NCBI GenBank assembly: GCA_017475185.1
Contig: JAFVGB010000010.1
Coordinates: 62,001 to 126,000 of the forward strand
Origin: Clostridia bacterium
Lineage (GTDB): Bacteria; Bacillota_A; Clostridia; TANB77; CAG-508
Length of the DNA: 64,000 nt
Direction: 5' to 3'
The position numbers and the translations under genes were made by a program. The notes below the pieces were generated by a model. The model ran no database searches. It was not told where the DNA came from and worked only from the letters and a program-made list of their open reading frames with translations. Positions 59,416 to 64,000 of this stretch are shown piece by piece (within the stretch, counting starts at the first letter, position 1; each line of letters begins with the position of its first letter).

Positions 59416-60150
59416 ATGGTTTTGGTAATAATCATAAATGCAATAAAAATAATCTTTTTATTAGGTTTCCTTGTATTGATACATGAAAGCGGACATTTCT
59501 TTATTGCAAAATTATGCAAGGTAAGAGTAAATGAATTTGCAATTGGTTTTGGACCAACAATTTGGAGCAGACAAGGAAAAATTACAAAATATGCATTACG
59601 TTTAATTCCATTAGGTGGATTTGTTAGCATGGAGGGTGAAGAAGAACGTTCAACTAAAGAAGGTTCTTTCAGTGAAGCAAGTATATTAAAAAGAATTGCA
59701 ATAGTTTCAGCGGGTGGATTAGTAAATATAGTATTTGCAATAATAGTTTTTTGGTGTTTGTCAGCATGTTTTGTTGGAATTCAAAATGCATTTTATAACG
59801 TTGGATTTTTTATAAAATCAATGTTTGAAAGTATAGTTCAATTATTTACAGGAAAAGTAACAATAGACCAAATGATGGGACCTGTTGGAATATCAAATGT
59901 TGTTTCACAAACTTCTGGATTAGCGGATTTCATCTACATTTTATCAGTTGTTTCATTATCACTAGGAGTAACTAATTTATTGCCATTTCCACCACTTGAC
60001 GGAGGAAAGATAGTATTATTAATAATAGAAGGAATACGCAGAAAACCATTAAGTCAAAAGTTTGAAATAGCATTACAATCAGCGGGATTTTTGATATTAA
60101 TTACTTTATCTATATTTGTTACTTATAATGATATATTAAAATTAAAATAA
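59416..60150 (+). CDS. rseP: RseP-type site-2 protease without PDZ domain
   Basis: A 244-residue intramembrane zinc protease. The N-terminal LVLIHESGHFFIAKL has the HExxH motif. The GFGPTIWSR and LIPLGGFVSMEGEE pieces follow, and MMGPVGIS and LLPFPPLDGGKIV with its metal-binding Asp close the site. Typical RseP is 340-450 residues with one or two PDZ domains between TM1 and the GPVGI helix; here that stretch is only about 60 residues and shows no PDZ fold. The ATG at 59416 touches the GGAGG ribosome site, so a TTG two codons later (59422) may be the real start. dxr is missing from this position. Confidence 0.86.
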   Translation: MVLVIIINAIKIIFLLGFLVLIHESGHFFIAKLCKVRVNEFAIGFGPTIWSRQGKITKYALRLIPLGGFVSMEGEEERSTKEGSFSEASILKRIAIVSAGGLVNIVFAIIVFWCLSACFVGIQNAFYNVGFFIKSMFESIVQLFTGKVTIDQMMGPVGISNVVSQTSGLADFIYILSVVSLSLGVTNLLPFPPLDGGKIVLLIIEGIRRKPLSQKFEIALQSAGFLILITLSIFVTYNDILKLK

Positions 60151-60167
60151 GGAAGAATAAAAGATTT

Positions 60168-60206
60168 AAAGAGCAAATAATGATTGATAATTATTTGCTC
60201 TTTTGT
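60168..60206 (+). terminator. Rho-independent terminator after rseP
   Basis: AAAGAGCAAATAAT / ATTATTTGCTCTTT arms with a short loop and TTTTG. Confidence 0.82.
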
Positions 60207-60292
60207 TATAATTTGAACAAAAGAAATATAGTTGATCTAGTAAGATAAAAAATAATAAGAATTAATTTAACGAACAAAGAAAGGAAATACAA

Positions 60293-61576
60293 ATGAAAAG
60301 TAACAGAGAATTAAGAAAAATAAAGCGAAAAAATGCGAAACTGTATCCAATATATAAAATGTTTTCATGGGATTTGTTATTTTTTTATTCAATAGAATTT
60401 TTATTTTATACAATTACTAAAAAGATAACGGTTTCAGAGGTTTTAATTATAAATGGATGTTTCTTAATATTCAAGATTTTAGGACAGTTTCCAGCTGTCG
60501 TAATTACAGATTACTTTGGAAAAAGAAGAAGTATAATACTTGGAAACATAATGTTAATTATTTACATATTAATATTAATGTTTATGCCAGGAGTATTAAG
60601 CGTAATATTGGCTGATTTGATATTTGCAATAGGATATGATATAAAAACTATTGCAGAATCAAACTTGTTATATGATTCAGTATCTACTAAGGGAGGAGAG
60701 GGACTATACTCAAAAATTGATACTAAAGGTGGTAGTTGGTATTACATATTAGATGGCATTGCATCCTTAACATCTGGATATTTATTTGTTATAAATAATT
60801 ATTTGCCAATATATATATGTCTAGGATTTATAATAATTTCTACTATTCTATCATTTAAATTTAGAGATGTATATGATATGGAATATGAGAAAAAGAAAGC
60901 TGGTGGATTAAGTACTAGTCTAAAAGAATATAGTAAAGATCTAAAATTATCATTTAAATTCATGCTAAAATCAAGAAGAATGAAAGCATTTTTGTTATTT
61001 GGAATTGCATTTTATGGATTAATATCAATAGTTGAAACATATAATAGTGATTTATTAATAGAAATAGGAATACCTGAGGAACAATTTTCAATGGTTTTTG
61101 CAATATTAACATTAATTGGTGGTATATCTTTATATTTAAAGAGACCTATAGAAAAGAAATTCAAAAATAGAACATTGACGTTTATATCATTGATGCATAT
61201 TGGCGCATGTATAATTATAGGGATAATTACAAGCTTATATACAAAGCAAATAATCATTCCAATTATTCTTATATTATGTGCAATACAAAAAATATGTACG
61301 TCTATATGGTACATATTTGAATCTAAATATTCAAAAAATTTTACTACTGAGGATACAAGAAATAGATTGTCTTTTGCATATGGATTTATAGTATGCATTG
61401 CTGCAAGTATTTATTCTGTGCTGGGGGGGATTTTGCTAAAAGTAATAAACGTAAAAAATGCAATTTTAATTGTAGGAGTGGTTTCCTTAATAAGTATGCT
61501 TATAGTTTTAAATTATATGAAAACCAGATTTGGACTAAAGCCAAATGAATATAGAAAAGAGGATATTGAAATATAA
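60293..61576 (+). CDS. MFS transporter
   Basis: A 427-residue membrane protein with about twelve hydrophobic segments and a central basic loop (KKKAGG...KEYSKDL). ITDYFGKRRSIILG between the second and third helices is the MFS DxxGRR-like motif. The N-terminus is very basic (RELRKIKRKNAK). Uptake or efflux and substrate cannot be told. It stands alone between two terminators. The ribosome site is AAAGAAAGGAAA. Confidence 0.85.
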   Translation: MKSNRELRKIKRKNAKLYPIYKMFSWDLLFFYSIEFLFYTITKKITVSEVLIINGCFLIFKILGQFPAVVITDYFGKRRSIILGNIMLIIYILILMFMPGVLSVILADLIFAIGYDIKTIAESNLLYDSVSTKGGEGLYSKIDTKGGSWYYILDGIASLTSGYLFVINNYLPIYICLGFIIISTILSFKFRDVYDMEYEKKKAGGLSTSLKEYSKDLKLSFKFMLKSRRMKAFLLFGIAFYGLISIVETYNSDLLIEIGIPEEQFSMVFAILTLIGGISLYLKRPIEKKFKNRTLTFISLMHIGACIIIGIITSLYTKQIIIPIILILCAIQKICTSIWYIFESKYSKNFTTEDTRNRLSFAYGFIVCIAASIYSVLGGILLKVINVKNAILIVGVVSLISMLIVLNYMKTRFGLKPNEYRKEDIEI

Positions 61577-61585
61577 GTAATTGAT

Positions 61586-61628
61586 AAAAGCCTATTGTGT
61601 CGCTTTACAATAGGCTTTTATTTTTTTA
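61586..61628 (+). terminator. Rho-independent terminator
   Basis: AAAAGCCTATTGT / ACAATAGGCTTTT arms with an 8-base loop and a long T-run. Confidence 0.88.
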
Positions 61629-61757
61629 AGAATTGCATTATGAATATAATTTCATGTTTTTTAATAAAGTACTATGTATTTTTTATAAAAAACTCTTTAA
61701 AAATCATAAGAAATGTTATACAATATGATAAAATATGTAATTTTAAGGAGAAAAAGG

Positions 61758-63443
61758 ATGAATAAGAAATGGGAGTTTTTTGAAAGTGATGAACAAACAG
61801 TAAAAAAGATACAAGAAGAATTTGGCTTAAGCAGATTATTATCAACAATAATTGCAAATAAAGGACTAGAAACAAAACAAGATATAGAAGTGTTTTTAAA
61901 TCCAACAAGAAAAGATTTTCATGATCCATATTTAATGCCTGACATGGAAATAGCAGTAAACAGAATTGTAAAAGCAATAGAAAATCAAGAAAAAGTTATA
62001 ATTTATGGCGATTATGATGTAGATGGAATAACAAGTATAACAGTATTAAAAAAATTCTTGGCAGATAGAGGTTTACAAGTAGATAGCTATATTCCAAACA
62101 GATTAGATGAGGGGTATGGGTTAAACAAAGCTGCAATAGATAAAATTGTAGAAGAAAAATATCAATTAATGATAACTGTTGACTGTGGTATTTCAGGAAT
62201 AGAAGAAATTGATTATGCAAATAGTTTGGGATTAGAAACTATTGTAACAGACCATCATGAACCAGCTGAAACATTACCAAAAGCATTGGCAGTAGTTGAC
62301 GCAAAAAGAAAAGACAACCAATATCCATTCAACCAATTAGCAGGTGTTGGAGTTGTTTTTAAGCTTACACAAGCGATTAGTAAAGTATATAATTTAGATG
62401 AAAAAGAATATTTAAAATATTTGGATATTGTATGTGTAGGAACAATATCTGATATTGTTCCACTTGTAGATGAAAATAGAGTAATAACAAAATTAGGATT
62501 GAAACTAGTTGAGGTTACAAAAAATGTTGGATTAAAAGCTTTGCTTTCATCAATTGGATATAAAAAAATAGATTCTTCTGCTATTTCATTTGGGGTAGCT
62601 CCAAGAATTAATGCTTGTGGAAGAATGGGTCATGAACAAGATGCTTTAAAACTATTTTTAACAGATAACATTGTTGAAGCAACAGAAATTTCACGCAAAT
62701 TAAATGATTATAATAGACAAAGGCAAGAAATAGAAAAAAGAATTTTTGAAGAAGTATTGAAAAAAATTGAACATGATGAAAAAGAAAAATCATGTATAAT
62801 TTTAGCAGATGAAAATTGGCATCACGGTGTTATAGGTATTGTTTCATCAAAAGTAACAGAAATGTACTACAAACCAAGCATATTAATATGTTTTGAAAAT
62901 GGAGAAGGTAAAGGTTCAGGAAGAAGTATTCCTGGTTTTGATTTACATGATGCATTATCAAAATGCGATAAAAACATAGAAAGATTTGGTGGACATTCTA
63001 TGGCAATTGGAATTAGTGTAAAGAAGAACAATTTTGATGAGTTTAAAAAGGATTTTGAGCAATATGTTAATAATACAAATATAAAAGAATTAATACCTAT
63101 TATAAAAGTTGATGAAGAATTAAATGCAAAAGATATGTCAATAGAAGTTGTAAATGAACTAAATATGCTAGAACCATTCGGGGAAGCTAACAAAATGCCT
63201 ATATTTATGTATAAAAACCTTAAAATTAATTCTATAAGAACACTATCAGAAGGAAAACATCTAAAATTAACATTAAAAGATGAAAATATGCTATTTGATG
63301 CAATAGGATTTAATTTAGGATATTTGGCAGATGATTATTTACTAGGAGATAAAATAGATGTACTTGGAAACCTTGAAATTAATAGTTTCAATGGTAGAGA
63401 AAATGTACAAATTAATTTAAAAGATATTAGAAAATCTTATTAA
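61758..63443 (+). CDS. recJ: Single-stranded-DNA-specific exonuclease RecJ
   Basis: A 561-residue 5'-3' exonuclease of DNA repair. The DHH motifs are visible: YGDYDVDGITS (motif I-II), TVDCGIS, the DHH box TDHHEPAETLP, and the downstream APRINACGRMGH. The DHHA1 domain shows GKGSGRSIPGFDLHDAL and FGGHSMAIGISV, and an OB domain ends the protein. ATG 61758 follows AAGGAGAAAAAGG; the longer frame lacks a ribosome site. It is 98 bases before relA, the usual recJ-apt-relA order with apt absent. Confidence 0.94.
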   Translation: MNKKWEFFESDEQTVKKIQEEFGLSRLLSTIIANKGLETKQDIEVFLNPTRKDFHDPYLMPDMEIAVNRIVKAIENQEKVIIYGDYDVDGITSITVLKKFLADRGLQVDSYIPNRLDEGYGLNKAAIDKIVEEKYQLMITVDCGISGIEEIDYANSLGLETIVTDHHEPAETLPKALAVVDAKRKDNQYPFNQLAGVGVVFKLTQAISKVYNLDEKEYLKYLDIVCVGTISDIVPLVDENRVITKLGLKLVEVTKNVGLKALLSSIGYKKIDSSAISFGVAPRINACGRMGHEQDALKLFLTDNIVEATEISRKLNDYNRQRQEIEKRIFEEVLKKIEHDEKEKSCIILADENWHHGVIGIVSSKVTEMYYKPSILICFENGEGKGSGRSIPGFDLHDALSKCDKNIERFGGHSMAIGISVKKNNFDEFKKDFEQYVNNTNIKELIPIIKVDEELNAKDMSIEVVNELNMLEPFGEANKMPIFMYKNLKINSIRTLSEGKHLKLTLKDENMLFDAIGFNLGYLADDYLLGDKIDVLGNLEINSFNGRENVQINLKDIRKSY

Positions 63444-63446
63444 TGC

Positions 63447-63492
63447 GGAAATAGGAACGGTTCTGATTGGTATTTGGGACGGTTTCGATTTC
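63447..63492. repeat. Conserved-loop hairpin element, copy 4 (degenerate, double)
   Basis: Two ACGGTT cores lie in tandem, GGAACGGTTC and GGGACGGTTTC. The first lies within AAATA/TATTT arms, and both are enclosed by GAAAT/ATTTC (63448-63452 and 63488-63492). It occupies the recJ-relA gap. Confidence 0.45.
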
Positions 63493-63540
63493 AAAACATA
63501 AAAAAATGTCGAAAATCTTTATAATATGGAGTGTGATTAT

Positions 63541-64000
63541 ATGTCAGAAGTAAAGGATGTAACAATAGAAGATGTCCTTGAAAAAATGAAAAAGAATAAT
63601 AAAAAAAGTGATTTGAAACTTATAAGAAGAGCATATGATTTTGCAAAAGAAAAACATGGAGACCAATTAAGAAAATCAGGTGAACCATATATTATTCACC
63701 CTATTCAAGTTGCTTATATATTAGCAAATTTGGAATTAGATGATGCAACAATCTGTGCTGCATTGTTACATGATGTTGCTGAAGACACAGATGTAACAAT
63801 TAAAGATTTAAAGGAAGAATTTTCTGAAGAAATTGCTGAAATGGTTGATGGTGTTACTAAACTAGGTAATTTAAAATATACAAGTGCTGAAGAGCAACAA
63901 GTTGAAAATTACAGAAAAATGTTTTTAGCAATGGGAAAAGATATTAGGGTAATCTTGATAAAACTTGCAGATAGATTGCATAATATGAGAACTTTAAAAT
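63541..64000 (+). CDS. relA: RelA/SpoT (p)ppGpp synthetase/hydrolase, N-terminal part
   Basis: The first 153 codons of a gene that runs off the window. They contain the HD hydrolase domain: YIIHPIQVAYILANLELD, ALLHDVAEDTDVT with the HD pair, and LADRLHNMRTL. This is the bifunctional Rel type that controls the stringent response; the synthetase, TGS and ACT domains would follow. The position after recJ is conserved in Firmicutes. Confidence 0.94.
   Translation, partial: MSEVKDVTIEDVLEKMKKNNKKSDLKLIRRAYDFAKEKHGDQLRKSGEPYIIHPIQVAYILANLELDDATICAALLHDVAEDTDVTIKDLKEEFSEEIAEMVDGVTKLGNLKYTSAEEQQVENYRKMFLAMGKDIRVILIKLADRLHNMRTLK

Overview
The window is strongly AT-rich, with codon use to match. Its gene content fits an anaerobic, probably spore-forming Firmicute of the Clostridia type. 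It has SigH-like and SigK-like sporulation sigma factors, a SipW/TasA-type secretion pair, an LPXTG adhesin with its sortase, L,D-transpeptidases and TetR-controlled export systems. No species can be named from the sequence alone. About 57 protein genes and one tRNA gene (Thr, anticodon GGT) are visible. There is no rRNA, CRISPR array, insertion sequence or recognisable prophage.

Layout. 0-5 kb: TasA-like protein with its SipW peptidase, then a three-gene ABC-2 exporter. 5-10 kb: a TrmR-like tRNA methyltransferase, a putative membrane metalloprotease, pyrG behind a promoter-proximal hairpin, and a PreA-like flavoprotein. 10-17 kb: a TetR regulator divergent from a MacB/FtsX-type ABC exporter, two frameshifted membrane-protein genes, a U32 peptidase-family TrhP homologue, and a 376-base gap holding a possible structured RNA. 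17-27 kb: sortase and thioester adhesin, acyl-CoA ligase, frameshifted sigK, an unknown repeat protein, and a fused ABC/FtsX exporter. 27-34 kb: RNase HI, frameshifted tmcAL, an EndoQ-like PHP protein, queH, enolase, and a GC-richer purC that looks foreign. 34-44 kb: maf, an XRE regulator operon, a nucleotidyltransferase, dGTPase, and a TetR/MMPL exporter with three palindromic operators. 44-55 kb: polA, a lytic transglycosylase, galE, sigH, and tandem L,D-transpeptidases beside the tRNA. 55-64 kb: a housekeeping run pyrH-frr-ispA-uppS-cdsA-rseP, then an MFS transporter, recJ and the start of relA.

The most unusual signal concerns the codon CGG. Four different genes (an isoprenylcysteine-methyltransferase-like protein, a CmpB-type membrane protein, sigK and tmcAL) are each broken by exactly one extra base. 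In every case the break lies at an in-frame CGG codon. Skipping the C gives GGA or GGC (Gly) and restores a full-length family member. In a by-eye check of every CGG in the window, the only other in-frame CGG was codon 11 of the foreign-looking purC. This points to CGG being unassigned or starved in this organism, with +1 frameshifting (or quadruplet CGGN decoding) at these sites.

Other notable points: four enzymes of tRNA wobble-position modification (TrmR-like, TrhP-like, TmcAL, QueH) lie in the first 31 kb. A family of small hairpins has a conserved GGACGGTT-like loop and unrelated stems. A triple operator overlaps the MMPL exporter promoter. The RseP homologue appears to lack its PDZ domain, and dxr is absent from the uppS-cdsA-rseP cluster.
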